From NCBI GenBank assembly GCA_947479455.1, contig CANJZE010000018.1, positions 1 to 64,000 of the forward strand: DNA of 64,000 nt. The letters run 5' to 3'. The notes under the pieces are model-generated. The model was not told the origin of the DNA, made no database searches, and worked only from the letters and a program-made list of their open reading frames with translations. A program made the translations under genes and the position numbers. This DNA is from Bacteroidota bacterium. Lineage in GTDB: Bacteria; Bacteroidota; Bacteroidia; Chitinophagales; LD1. Below, in pieces: positions 11,401 to 18,053 of this stretch; the first letter of the stretch is position 1; each line of letters opens with the position of its first letter.

Positions 11401-11526
11401 CTGAACGGCAAAGAGCAACCGGCAGGAACATTCGTGTATTATGTTATTGCATCAGTTCCAGATGAGCAACATCCGGGTGGATTTAAAGATGAAAAACAGG
11501 AAGGCGCGTTCTCGTTGTTGAGATAG
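2434..11526 (+). CDS. Giant SprB-repeat adhesin with type B T9SS C-terminal sorting domain
   Basis: 3030 residues. A signal peptide ends near residue 23 (VEISAQ). Three related N-terminal heads start at about residues 27, 783 and 1468. Each is a ~290-residue nidogen/NIDO-like domain with shared motifs (VGSNGVVSFN, MGPWHDMDPTNQG, YTVPGRNA) and opens with a CPA...CG..CTTL Cys pattern. Each head is followed by SprB-like repeats of ~70 residues (consensus GTYTVTVTDANGC): about 6, 5 and 14 copies. From residue ~2938 comes the gliding motility-associated C-terminal domain (MPNAFTPNGDGRNDVF, then IYNRWGELV), which directs type IX secretion and surface attachment. It is probably a cell-surface adhesin for gliding or attachment. 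A strong terminator follows. It appears monocistronic. Confidence 0.92.
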   Translation: MKNFLRVSLLLFCALYYSVEISAQPGCPAVNAGADVNIPCGQSCTTLTASAFSAAQTTAYSVAPITYAPPFPFNAGNAILVNTDDIWSGVINLPFQFCFFGANYNQIVVGSNGVVSFNTANAGLFNEWQINGTVPANTQATLRNSIMGAWQDLDPTYQGQVFYQVSGAAPCRTFEVSWYRAPLYGDANSVSTTQCNTPHFLTQQIVIYETTNAIEVYINNKVLCTGWNGGLAVEGIVNAAGTLAYTVPGRNATQWTATNDAYRFTPAGAPNYTIAWFDGVTQIGTGNSLLVCPPSSRSYTAQATYTDCANSTVVVTDNIFVGVSGLTVQTDSIHPIQCFGGTGDIYASFNSTGSAVLSYGWTPGGTPNSTSITGVTAGTYIFSVTDGTNCTKYDTVTLTQPTQLIVTVSDTTINSCVSGNFGELTANGTGGTGSYTYAWSTGSTTQTITNLGAGTYTVTITDANGCTATAIGNVIINTTTITFDPPQIVDANCGSATGSITISSTGGTGPITYSWSGGLPNGSTVSGLPAGTYDVTATDANGCTTTASYTVNQTGGISFGTPVITDAACGNDGSIVVTVNGGTALIDFTWSGGLPNNDTVSIPVAGTYDVTATDANGCSATASYTVNQSAGINFGNSQITDITCSTGGNIIVSTNGGTAPIDFNWSGGLLNNDTVSVATAGTYSVTATDANGCTTTASYVVNQISSLVIDSANVVSVNCGGAGSITLFVSGGSGALTYSWSNGQGGSTLTVSTPGTYSVTVVDQSGCSTTGSYVVSNIPCSGCPAITTTNNVTIPCGQACTTLHAAAYAGAATTSYTISQIPYNPTSAYNVGTPILVNIDDRWSNVINLPFGFCFFGSAYNSLIVGSNGVVSFNTANANGFNSWNIPGPIPSLAPADMRNSIMGPWHDMDPTNQGFIYYNIIGTYPCRKFVVSWYQVPMFGDPNSVSTTHCPNPLFEVQQIVLYETTNAIQIFIENKDACPDWNNGNATEGIQNAAGTIAYTVPGRNASVWTAQNDAWTFLPAGPPNYVVTWFQGGNPIGTGDSIQVCPSVNTTYGVQAVYTNCNGAQVTLTDTVNVTISGGSGITIQIDSIHQVTCYNGNDGAVYASYDAQGQPVSSFGWSPGGAGQTSLTGLPPGTYIFTVTTANGCTASDTVTLVNPAPFTVNVPDTTINSCSGNVNDASLTATTTGGTPNFVFGWSNGQQTATITGLSAGTYTVTVTDSLGCTATDAGAVIVNSNAPTLNGAVTNAVCSANNGTIIVSLNGGTNPITYTWTNGLPSSDTASGLAPGTYSVTAIDVNGCSATASYTVGQTNPVSFGTPTITPASCGQSNGSITVVLNGATAPITYSWTSGLPDTSSVNGLSAGSYSVTAVDANGCSATASYSVNPSSTLTIDSSTVSPVTCTGLGSITVYTSGGSGTYTYTWTGGLTGNPATGVVAGSYTVTVTDQGGCSASAYYIVGNTPCGDCPAVATNNNVDLECGETCTTLHASAVAGAQTTAYTVAPIPYNPPQPFNVGTPILVNIDDTWSNTINLPFNFCFFGTTNNQLVVGSNGVISFDVTNAGNVNSWQIPGPIPSPNPGDLTNCIMGPWHDMDPTNQGAIYYSIGGTYPCRSFTVSWYEVPMYGDPNSVSSSICPDPLFEVQQIVLYETTNTIDVYIQQKDVCGGWNGGLAVEGIQNAAGTIAYTVPGRNATQWTAQNDAWRFAPAGAPNYVINWYQYGVLLGTGDSIQVCPDSTSTYNVDAIYTNCDNSTITVSDSVRVNVSGVLTAQVDSVINISCFGGNNGAVYASYVSSLGNLSYGWSPGGSGSTSMTNLSAGTYVFSITNGNGCTIIDTAVVTEPNQLVVTVPDTTAYNCVPGGSITATLNTTVSGGTPGYSYSWGGGQITSSISITSVGTYNVTVTDTLGCTATDASTVSLIIASPIFNNPILTDVSCNGGSNGSVIVSTSQSTPPIIYTWSGGVSTNDTASGLAAGNYSVTAVDANGCSVSATYDINEPLPIVIDSPAVIAEATCTVGGSVTITASGGTGALTFAWSNGDTGNTADSLAAGSYTVTVTDANGCTVTASYTITSAPGTVQLGNPTITNVSCNGGNDGSIVANASGGTGTLTYNWGNLTGDSIGGLTAGTYSLTVSDQNGCTASASYTVAEPTPIVVDSVIITQATCQNGGTITIVSVSGGAGQYTSFNWSNGDSGSSIDSLAGGPYTVTITDANGCTNSFTYTVGTAVGVIAFGVPTITNISCNGANDGSITITITGGTPPDSIHWSTGASTSTISGLSAGSYSVTITDATGCSASTTYSVTEPLVITLGNPIITQATCTVGGSITVTATGGTGTLVYNWSNAQSGSSIDSLAGGPYVLTVIDANGCSVTSSYTVPVAPGTVQFGAPVITNASCAGNDGSITASASGGNGTITFTWSGGVTGPVRTGLSAGNYSVTITDQDGCSASTTYIVTGGSPITIDSVLATQASCAQGGTLTVVTVGGGQTPLVITWSNGDSGATADSLSAGAYTVTVTDNAGCSVSGTYNVTGAAGIILFGNPVIANVTCHGGTNGSITVSTSGGSGMIHYQWSTSAADTFASVTPLGAGTYSVTANDNSGCSASAVYTITEPATAVSAVVTATQLMCFGDTVGSAFVTPAGGTPGYTYHWNTGSDISSVSNQPVGIVVVTVTDANNCSISTTGFIDQASDYYTSTIVFQPNCGNIGFGTVQIGPKVIGAGVGHGPYTLNVIGLGTATIPAIDSVTYFYNVASGTYIFTITDSLGCLKTDSFSVNAGVANDNIAVSTDSTTCFGDQFNDGSITVSALSSANAPYTYSFDGGLTFGTDSIWTNVAAGTYTIYTRNGFGCLDSITATVEQPAQVSVYANPDTILTAPGVGNTAVVLATNFVNPVYNWTPVDGLSSIDSPSTTITVNSNSVFYVYVSESANAHCGAIDSVVVIVSGVFRMPNAFTPNGDGRNDVFSPIRLGPSVSLKEFRIYNRWGELVHSAAEPWDGKLNGKEQPAGTFVYYVIASVPDEQHPGGFKDEKQEGAFSLLR

Positions 11527-11561
11527 AACTTTCTTAAAAACCTATAAGGTTTAAAATAGCA

Positions 11562-11596
11562 AGAGCCAACTGAAATTTTTCGGTTGGCTCTTTTTG
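11562..11596 (+). terminator. Intrinsic terminator of the giant adhesin gene
   Basis: An 11-bp nearly perfect stem (AGAGCCAACTG / CGGTTGGCTCT) with a short AT-rich loop is followed by TTTTTG, 36 bases after the adhesin stop codon. It also lies between convergent genes and could act on the minus-strand gene ending at 11610. Confidence 0.8.
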
Positions 11597-11609
11597 TTTG
11601 ACTAAACGT

Positions 11610-12989
11610 TCACTTTTTTCTCATCACTCTCATCACCACTTCATTCATATAGTCTCCGTTCCTATCACCAAACCAACCCATTATTTTGGTTTCGTAAGTA
11701 TCGAGCAAATATCTTTTGCTGTGCGTGATGTAACCAATATAGCCACCGTTGAAACTGGTAACCACCAGCTTCAAATTTTTTCTGTTAGCTGCCGAATCCA
11801 TTTCGGCAACCAACTCGCCACTGTAATCGCAAGGCATGCCGGCAAAAAATATGTTGCCTATTTGAAAAGTGTTGAGGAAAGAATTTTCATTGCCAAACAG
11901 TTTTTTAAAAAGCCAGGGTCGCACAACTATGGCTTCGGTTACGCGCAAATTCGGTTCGCGCAAATACAAAGGCAAATGAATCATGCGCATGTTATAAACG
12001 AAATCTGTTTTTATACTATCGAAATTTTCTAAAACAATTTTCGAAATTCCGTTTGCCATGTACTTAGCTTCTGTTTCCTGCTCTTTCGAAAACTCATAAG
12101 GACCGTGGCTGCCCACCGCACCTGCACTAAAAGAGTTGAAATTTATTTTCCTGCTCTCGTTTAATTTCTTCATCAGCAATCCGCACCAATCGGCAGAAAG
12201 CTTCATCAGGTTTTCGTGAAACACGGTGTTGTGTGCTGCAAAGGTGATAATGCTTGCACGCTCTCCGTTCTCTTTTTCAATTTTCACAATGCGCAATAGC
12301 GAGTCAACCGTTCCTAGTGAATCGGGCAAATGCGCCATTTGTGTAACCAACCGATTAAAAACAAATTTGCTGGTAGGAAAAGCCGCATAACCGATTTTCG
12401 CAACAGAACATTTTTTCTCTGCGTCAACAATCGCCTTCGAAATCTGCGCAGCAGTAAATTTCGGAACGCGCTCATCGTATTTGCCGGCAAAAATTTCTCC
12501 TACATAACTTTGATACCATGCACCAATGCTGGTGTGTGTATGCGTAGCCGTGAAAAAAATATTCGAAGCATCAAAACCTTGGTTCTTCAAAATGGTATCA
12601 AACAGTTTTGAAACCGTTGGCGGAATAATCAGTAAGTCGGTAGAAACAAATGCGATTTTTTGATTGCCCTGTTTAAAAACAAAGGCGCGCACATAAATAG
12701 AATCATGCACGCCTTCAAAATGCTTTCCGTCCCGGTGCGCGTCAATAGCAATAGGTGTTGCAAATGGAGGAAGAAGATTAACACACGCCCAACCCACCTG
12801 AACGGCTGAATCGGAATCAGAATTTTTTATTTCTACGATGGAATCAATTGCAGCTAGTTCTCTTTGGTAAAATCCGGTTTGCTCGTAAGGAGTTTTGTCT
12901 AAAGGTTTAAAACAAACCACTCCAATGAAAAGAAGTAATACTGCAAGGGCAGCGAGCGAAATTAAACCCCAACGAAATATTTTGTGCAT
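11610..12989 (-). CDS. Neutral/alkaline ceramidase-like hydrolase, membrane anchored
   Basis: 459 residues. A single hydrophobic N-terminal segment (residues ~6-28) suggests a signal anchor. The body resembles the N-terminal catalytic domain of neutral/alkaline non-lysosomal ceramidases: an early VGWACVNLLPP-like strand, FTATHTHTSIGAW (zinc-binding His motif expected in the family), an NTVFHEN...SADW segment and SAGAVGSHGP. Known members hydrolyse the N-acyl bond of ceramides. This copy is shorter than full-length ceramidases and seems to lack the separate C-terminal domain, so its substrate is uncertain; Bacteroidota make their own sphingolipids. It follows map on the same strand, with a REP-like inverted repeat between them. 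Confidence 0.75.
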   Translation of the reverse strand: MHKIFRWGLISLAALAVLLLFIGVVCFKPLDKTPYEQTGFYQRELAAIDSIVEIKNSDSDSAVQVGWACVNLLPPFATPIAIDAHRDGKHFEGVHDSIYVRAFVFKQGNQKIAFVSTDLLIIPPTVSKLFDTILKNQGFDASNIFFTATHTHTSIGAWYQSYVGEIFAGKYDERVPKFTAAQISKAIVDAEKKCSVAKIGYAAFPTSKFVFNRLVTQMAHLPDSLGTVDSLLRIVKIEKENGERASIITFAAHNTVFHENLMKLSADWCGLLMKKLNESRKINFNSFSAGAVGSHGPYEFSKEQETEAKYMANGISKIVLENFDSIKTDFVYNMRMIHLPLYLREPNLRVTEAIVVRPWLFKKLFGNENSFLNTFQIGNIFFAGMPCDYSGELVAEMDSAANRKNLKLVVTSFNGGYIGYITHSKRYLLDTYETKIMGWFGDRNGDYMNEVVMRVMRKK

Positions 12990-13017
12990 GAAATGTTTTT
13001 CGGAAGATAAAGAGAAA

Positions 13018-13075
13018 TGTCATGCAGCTTATCGAAGGATTTACGACAATACGCTTCGACAAGCTCAGCGTGACA
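13018..13075. repeat. REP-like imperfect inverted repeat
   Basis: TGTCATGCAGCTTATCGAAG at the left is an imperfect inverted copy of GCTTCGACAAGCTCAGCGTG at the right, with ~13 bases between them. From memory, the right arm matches a motif (CTTCGACAAGCTCAGCGTGA) that recurs in intergenic regions of many bacterial genomes. It lies between map (stop at 13083) and the ceramidase-like gene (start at 12989). Confidence 0.6.
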
Positions 13076-13082
13076 ACTGTAT

Positions 13083-13883
13083 TTACACCTTCACCAACTC
13101 CGCATTGGCATTTATCGCAGCTTCTATAAAATCAAAAGTCGTAAGTATTTCTGCGTTGCCTGGCTTCACTACCACCGTATGTTCAAAATGAACAGATGGT
13201 GTTCCGTCTTGCGTAGCTATGGTCCAGTTATCGCGCTTCGTATAAACTTCGCGCTTGCCTAAATTCACCATGGGTTCAATCGCAATTACACAATTCTCCG
13301 GTAGCTTTGCTCCATCTCCCTTTCTTCCGTAGTTAGGCACCTGCGGGTCTTCGTGTAAAGTTTTTCCAACACCGTGTCCAACTAATTCGCGAACACATTT
13401 GTATGGATTTTGTCGCTCACAAAAATCCTGCACAGCAAAACCAATATCGCCTGTGCGCTTTCCTACAATAGCAAATTGAATTCCTAAGTAGAGTGATTCT
13501 TTGGTTACCTGCATCAGCTTAACCGTTTCGGGTTTCACATTTCCTATACCAAAAGTATAAGCCATATCGCCATGGTAACCATTCATAAAAACACCACAAT
13601 CCACTGAAATGATATCACCGTCTTTATATTCTTTAGCAGTAGGAATGCCGTGCACCACTTCATCATTCACCGAAATACAAAGAGCAGCAGGAAAACGCTG
13701 GTAACCTTTAAAAGAAGGGGTGCCACCATGGTCAGCAATAAATTCTTCGGCTAATTGATCTAGTGCCAATCCGTTTGTTCCTACACGAACTGCTTTGGCT
13801 ATTTCTGCCATCACCCGCGAAAGCACATCAGAACTTTTTCGAATCAATTCAATCTCTGCCTGTGTTTTTATTTTGATTGCCAT
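13083..13883 (-). CDS. map: Type I methionine aminopeptidase
   Basis: 266 residues, usual length for the family. It removes the initiator methionine from nascent proteins in the cytoplasm. Metal-binding and catalytic features are visible: VDCGVFMNGYHGDMAYTFG (two Asp ligands), the GHGVGKTLHEDP segment with catalytic and ligand His, IAIEPMV (Glu ligand), and a C-terminal Glu in VHFEHTVVV. It sits downstream of secY, its classical neighbour, but a terminator hairpin separates the two. infA and rpmJ, which often follow, are absent. Confidence 0.95.
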   Translation of the reverse strand: MAIKIKTQAEIELIRKSSDVLSRVMAEIAKAVRVGTNGLALDQLAEEFIADHGGTPSFKGYQRFPAALCISVNDEVVHGIPTAKEYKDGDIISVDCGVFMNGYHGDMAYTFGIGNVKPETVKLMQVTKESLYLGIQFAIVGKRTGDIGFAVQDFCERQNPYKCVRELVGHGVGKTLHEDPQVPNYGRKGDGAKLPENCVIAIEPMVNLGKREVYTKRDNWTIATQDGTPSVHFEHTVVVKPGNAEILTTFDFIEAAINANAELVKV

Positions 13884-13918
13884 CGTTGCCTCAATAGTTT
13901 GTTATCAATAGTAACAAA

Positions 13919-13950
13919 AAACCCTTCTCGTTTCGGAGAAGGGTTTTTCT
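13919..13950 (-). terminator. Intrinsic terminator after secY
   Basis: A perfect 9-bp stem (ACCCTTCTC / GAGAAGGGT, about 13921-13942) with a short loop lies just downstream of the secY stop on the minus strand. It is followed in that direction by a run of T. It ends the spc-type operon ahead of map. Confidence 0.8.
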
Positions 13951-13956
13951 TTTTTC

Positions 13957-15309
13957 TTACATGCTGGCTGTTGCCATGCCTTGTCTTCCCTTAATTCTTC
14001 CCGAAGAAGTAAGACCATCGTAATGACGGTTCAATAAATATGTTTCTATAGTTGCTAATGTATCAAGCACCACACCCACCATAATCAAAATCGAGCTACC
14101 TCCAAAGAAAAGAGCAAAACTACGGTTCACATCAAACAACATAACAATGGCTGGCATAATAGCTACGAAGCCTAAGAATATCGCACCAGGTAAAGTTATT
14201 CTTGAGATAACAGCGTCAATAAATTCTTCTGTCTTCTTACCTGGTTTTACTCCCGGTATAAATCCGCTGTTGCGTTTCAAATCGTCAGCAATTTGCGTAG
14301 GGTTTACAATCAACGCGGTATAGAAATAAGTGAACGCTACAATAAGAACAAAGTAGGTTAAGTTGTATGCCAGTGAAGTAATATCATTGAACGCAATCAA
14401 AAAACTTCCGTTGCGATCGAAGCCCGGAATAAACTGAGCCACTGTTGCGGGAAGAAACATAATAGCTTGTGCAAAGATGATTGGCATAACTCCAGAGGCA
14501 TTCAATTTCAACGGAAGATATTGACGCACACCACCTGCCTGCATCATTTTGCCGCCTTGCACAATATTTCTTTTTGCATACTGAACCGGAATTCTGCGTG
14601 TTCCCTGAATCAAAAGAATACACGCACCGATAACTACAACTAAGAATGCAATCTCAATAACAAACGACATTACACCTCCCTTTACAATACGCGCAGAAAA
14701 CTCTTCGAGGATTGAACTTGGAAAACGGGCAAGGATACCAACCATTATAATTAAGGAAATACCGTTACCAATTCCCTTGTCGGTAATTTTTTCGCCCATC
14801 CACATTACAAACAAAGTTCCTGCTGTAAGAGTTACAATGGTTGAAACCGAAAACAAGAACGGAGAAAGATTCGGAAGCACCGCAGCAGCATCAGCATTAC
14901 GCAAATAAACCACATACCCTGCGCCCTGGAAAGCAGTAACAACAATAGTCAGCAAACGAGTGTACTGATTCAGTTCTCTTCTGCCGCTTTCGCCTTCCTT
15001 CTGTAATTTTTGGAAATAAGGAATAGCAAGAGTAAGCAATTGAACAGCAATAGATGCCGAGATGTAAGGCATTATTCCTAATGCAAAAACCGATGCACGC
15101 GCAAACGCACCTCCGGCAAACAAGTTAACGAGTCCAAGGATTCCGCTCGCTCCCTGCGAAGTAACATTGTCAAGTGCCGTTGGGTCAATTCCCGGTAGGG
15201 TGATGTAAGTTCCAAGACGGTAAATAAGCACTAAGCCGAGAGTGAGAAGAATGCGTGAACGCAACTCTTCTATGCTCCATATCTCTCTTAATTTCTGAAA
15301 AAGTTTCAT
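13957..15309 (-). CDS. secY: Preprotein translocase subunit SecY
   Basis: 450 residues, standard for SecY, with about ten hydrophobic segments. Conserved stretches include RLGTYITLPGID at the N-terminus, an AGGAFARASVFALGIMPYI plug/TM2 region, GEKITDKGIGNG after TM4, and the cytoplasmic loop with RNIVQGGKMMQAGG. It is the channel subunit of the SecYEG inner-membrane translocon. It is the last gene of the ribosomal-protein operon, separated from rplO by ~90 bases containing a terminator-like hairpin. Confidence 0.97.
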   Translation of the reverse strand: MKLFQKLREIWSIEELRSRILLTLGLVLIYRLGTYITLPGIDPTALDNVTSQGASGILGLVNLFAGGAFARASVFALGIMPYISASIAVQLLTLAIPYFQKLQKEGESGRRELNQYTRLLTIVVTAFQGAGYVVYLRNADAAAVLPNLSPFLFSVSTIVTLTAGTLFVMWMGEKITDKGIGNGISLIIMVGILARFPSSILEEFSARIVKGGVMSFVIEIAFLVVVIGACILLIQGTRRIPVQYAKRNIVQGGKMMQAGGVRQYLPLKLNASGVMPIIFAQAIMFLPATVAQFIPGFDRNGSFLIAFNDITSLAYNLTYFVLIVAFTYFYTALIVNPTQIADDLKRNSGFIPGVKPGKKTEEFIDAVISRITLPGAIFLGFVAIMPAIVMLFDVNRSFALFFGGSSILIMVGVVLDTLATIETYLLNRHYDGLTSSGRIKGRQGMATASM

Positions 15310-15358
15310 CCGGTTATATTCTGTTTTTTAAAAAAAGGTCTGGGAGCAATGCTAATTG

Positions 15359-15382
15359 AAAAATCCCGATAACAAATCGGGA
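15359..15382 (-). terminator. Attenuator-like hairpin between rplO and secY
   Basis: A perfect 7-bp stem TCCCGAT / ATCGGGA (15364-15370 and 15376-15382) with a 5-base loop is followed on the minus strand by TTTTTC. It lies 19 bases past the rplO stop and could partially terminate transcription before secY. Activity is inferred from structure only. Confidence 0.55.
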
Positions 15383-15400
15383 CTCTCCATTTTTTTAGAA

Positions 15401-15856
15401 TTAGTATTTCGCAATGGTTACTGTTCCCCCTAGTGCTTCAATTTTTGCCTTTGCCGCTTCACTAATGGCATGAACAGAAACGTTCACTTTGGTTTTCAAT
15501 TCACCACTGGCAAGTATCTTTACCAATTTGTTTTTTCCGAGTAATCCGTTTTCGCGCAAACCTTCTACAGTTACTTCTGTCAATCCGCGATTGTCAATCA
15601 AGTGTTGAATTTTTTCAAGATTCAAGCCAACGAAAGAAATGCGATGGAAATTTTTGAATCCTACTTTCGGCATTCTTCTTTGTAAAGGCATTTGGCCTCC
15701 TTCAAATCCAAGTTTCTGAGTATAGCCCGAACGTGACTTCGCACCTTTGTGACCTCTCGAAGAAGTTCCACCATCGGTAGAACCTTGTCCTCTTCCTAAT
15801 CTTTTTTTCGCTCTTCCTATTGAACCTTTTGCAGGTGTTAGATTGTGTAATTCCAT
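15401..15856 (-). CDS. rplO: 50S ribosomal protein L15
   Basis: 151 residues. The basic, Gly-rich N-terminus (LTPAKGSIGRAKKRLGRG, GTSSRGHKGAKSRSG) and the FEGGQMPLQRRMPKVGF signature are typical of L15. It is a late-assembling large-subunit protein. It is encoded between rpmD and secY, the conserved spc order. Confidence 0.96.
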   Translation of the reverse strand: MELHNLTPAKGSIGRAKKRLGRGQGSTDGGTSSRGHKGAKSRSGYTQKLGFEGGQMPLQRRMPKVGFKNFHRISFVGLNLEKIQHLIDNRGLTEVTVEGLRENGLLGKNKLVKILASGELKTKVNVSVHAISEAAKAKIEALGGTVTIAKY

Positions 15857-15887
15857 TGTATTTGTATTTACAGTTGTCTTCTTCTTA

Positions 15888-16067
15888 TTAAATATTCTCC
15901 ACTTTCACTAAGTGCAATACCTTGCGAATCATTCCTGCTACTGCAGGAGTGTTTTCAATTTCGTTGCTTGAACCAATCTTGTTTAAGCCCAAAGCTCTGA
16001 TAGTTCTTTTCTGACGCTCATCTTTTTCGATGGTGCTCTTTGTTTTTGTAACTCTAACCTTTGCCAT
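15888..16067 (-). CDS. rpmD: 50S ribosomal protein L30
   Basis: 59 residues, the normal L30 size, read on the minus strand from the ATG at 16067 to a TAA at 15888. The translation starts MAKVRVTKTKSTI, continues with KRTIRALGLNKIGSSNEIE and ends with MIRKVLHLVKVENI. The first and last parts match the L30 beta-strand and helix pattern. It lies between rpsE and rplO with spacings of 30 and 31 bases. Confidence 0.95.
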   Translation of the reverse strand: MAKVRVTKTKSTIEKDERQKRTIRALGLNKIGSSNEIENTPAVAGMIRKVLHLVKVENI

Positions 16068-16097
16068 TGTATTTGAATTTATCTGACGTCTTTAAAA

Positions 16098-16616
16098 TTA
16101 TCCTTTGAAAACTTTTTCCATAGCAACTCCTCTGTTCTTAGAAACAGTGTAAGGGTCACGCAGTTTGCTCAATGCATCTAAAGTTGCTTTGATAACGTTT
16201 GCCGGGTTAGCGCCACCTTGCGATTTTGCCAACACATCTTTAATACCAACGCTTTCTAAAACTGCACGCATAGAACCTCCTGCAATAACGCCTGTTCCGT
16301 GAGAAGCCGGACGAAGCATAACTCGAGCAGCTCCAAATTTCCCAAACTGAACGTGAGGAATTGTTCCTTTGAAAACCGGAACGCTCACTAAGTTTTTCTT
16401 AGCATCATCAATTCCTTTTTGAATTGCTTCCTGAACTTCGCGTGCTTTACCTAGTCCTTCGCCTACAATACCGTTGCCGTTACCAACAACCACTGTTGCA
16501 GAAAAAGTAAAAGTACGACCTCCTTTAGTAACCTTAGTTACTCTGCGGATGTTCACCACTTTCTCTTTCAATTCGAGTTCGCTCGCTTTCAATTTTTGAA
16601 CGTTGAGTCTTGCCAT
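16098..16616 (-). CDS. rpsE: 30S ribosomal protein S5
   Basis: 172 residues. S5 features are [19 protein letters not shown] (double-stranded RNA-binding-like N-domain), [17 protein letters not shown] and the C-terminal [19 protein letters not shown]. It takes part in decoding accuracy and body assembly of the small subunit. It lies in conserved operon order between rplR and rpmD. Confidence 0.97.
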   Translation of the reverse strand: MARLNVQKLKASELELKEKVVNIRRVTKVTKGGRTFTFSATVVVGNGNGIVGEGLGKAREVQEAIQKGIDDAKKNLVSVPVFKGTIPHVQFGKFGAARVMLRPASHGTGVIAGGSMRAVLESVGIKDVLAKSQGGANPANVIKATLDALSKLRDPYTVSKNRGVAMEKVFKG

Positions 16617-16642
16617 TTTGTTTGTATAATCTTTGTAATCAA

Positions 16643-16996
16643 TTAAAATTTAAGTCCGCCTTCACGTGCACCTTCTGCCAAAGCTTTCACTCTGCCGTGG
16701 TATAAATAACCGCCACGGTCAAACACTACAGAAGAAATTCCTTTCTCTGCGGCTTTCTTAGCAATGGCTACACCAACCGTTTTACCTTGTTCAGATTTGT
16801 TGCCGACACGAGTAAAATCTTTATCGCGTGTAGAGGCAGCAGCTAAAGTACTTCCTGCTTCATCATTGATGAGCTGAACATAAATATCTCTGTTGCTGCG
16901 AAACACTGCTAAACGTGGACGCTCTGCCGTTCCGCTGATTTTACCACGGATACGACCTCTAATCTTTTTTCTTCTTGCTTCTTTAGTTACTGCCAT
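16643..16996 (-). CDS. rplR: 50S ribosomal protein L18
   Basis: 117 residues, normal length. [20 protein letters not shown] and the C-terminal [20 protein letters not shown] are L18 signatures. It binds 5S rRNA together with L5. It sits between rplF and rpsE. Confidence 0.97.
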   Translation of the reverse strand: MAVTKEARRKKIRGRIRGKISGTAERPRLAVFRSNRDIYVQLINDEAGSTLAAASTRDKDFTRVGNKSEQGKTVGVAIAKKAAEKGISSVVFDRGGYLYHGRVKALAEGAREGGLKF

Positions 16997-17027
16997 GACT
17001 TTCGGTTTTACGATTAACTACTTACTA

Positions 17028-17585
17028 TTATTTCTTAGCGGCTGATTTACCTGCTTTTCTTCTCAATACTTCGCCTACAAACTTGATACCTTTACCCTTG
17101 TATGGTTCAGATTTACGAATTGTGCGGATTTTAGCACAAACCAAACCCAACAAATCTTTATCGGTGCACTCCAATGTTACAATCGGATTTTGTCCTTTAT
17201 CTTGTTTAGCAGAAGCTTTGATTTCAGTCGGCAATAAAACCACCACCGGGTGAGAATAACCTACTGAAAGTGTAAGTACCTGTTTAGCCACATCGGCACG
17301 GTAACCTACCCCTACTAATTCTAATTCAGATTTGTAACCATCAGAAACTCCTTTAACTAAACTGCTCAACAACGCACGGTAAGTACCATGAAGCGCTTTG
17401 TGTCTTTTTTGTTCTGTAGGACGAGTTACTGTCAAGGTTCCGTTTTCTACCGTTACGGTAATATCAGGATCAACTGCCTGAAACAATTCTCCTTTTGGTC
17501 CTTTCACTTTCACCACATTTCCCGCTGCTACTTCTACAGTAACATTCTTCGGAAGTTCAATGGGTGCTTTACCTATACGTGACAT
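17028..17585 (-). CDS. rplF: 50S ribosomal protein L6
   Basis: 185 residues. The MSRIGKAPIELPKNV start, the first alpha/beta domain ending in the HGTYRALLSSLVKGVSDG helix, and the second domain with GVGYRADV and KSEPYKGKGIKFVGE are typical of L6. L6 binds near the sarcin-ricin loop region of 23S rRNA. It sits between rpsH and rplR. Confidence 0.97.
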   Translation of the reverse strand: MSRIGKAPIELPKNVTVEVAAGNVVKVKGPKGELFQAVDPDITVTVENGTLTVTRPTEQKRHKALHGTYRALLSSLVKGVSDGYKSELELVGVGYRADVAKQVLTLSVGYSHPVVVLLPTEIKASAKQDKGQNPIVTLECTDKDLLGLVCAKIRTIRKSEPYKGKGIKFVGEVLRRKAGKSAAKK

Positions 17586-17619
17586 ATTGTATTGTATTAA
17601 TGGTTATTACTTATTGCTC

Positions 17620-18018
17620 TTAGAAAATTTCACATAATACTTCCCCGCCAATTCCCTGCGTTCTAGCTTCTTTCTCTGTCATCACTCCTTTTGAAGTTGA
17701 AACAATTGCAATTCCCAAACCGCTCAATACGCGTGGCAATTCTGATTTGCCTTTGTATTGACGTAATCCCGGAGTTGATATACGAACCAAACTCTTTATA
17801 GTAGGAGTTTTAGTAGCCGCATCATATTTCAAAGCGATTTTAATTACGCCTTGGTTATCTTCGGTATCTTCAAATTTGTATTTGAGTATATAGCCGTGAT
17901 TGTATAAAATCTCGGTTATTCTCTTCTTCATTTTCGAAGCAGGAATCTCCACCAGGCGATGACCTGCCTGTTGAGCGTTTCTTAATCTTGTCAAATAATC
18001 TGAAATTGGATCAGTCAT
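17620..18018 (-). CDS. rpsH: 30S ribosomal protein S8
   Basis: 132 residues. MTDPISDYLTRLRNAQQAG at the start, and the C-terminal block GLGIAIVSTSKGVMTEKEA with a final GGEVLCEIF, are characteristic of S8. S8 binds the central domain of 16S rRNA. In E. coli it also represses spc translation by binding the rplE region; whether that holds here cannot be judged from sequence alone. The 62-base gap to rpsN contains a 26-bp dispersed palindromic repeat. Confidence 0.97.
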   Translation of the reverse strand: MTDPISDYLTRLRNAQQAGHRLVEIPASKMKKRITEILYNHGYILKYKFEDTEDNQGVIKIALKYDAATKTPTIKSLVRISTPGLRQYKGKSELPRVLSGLGIAIVSTSKGVMTEKEARTQGIGGEVLCEIF

Positions 18019-18053
18019 TTTATTTCGTTTTAATTCTTGTTTTTGTATTCAAA

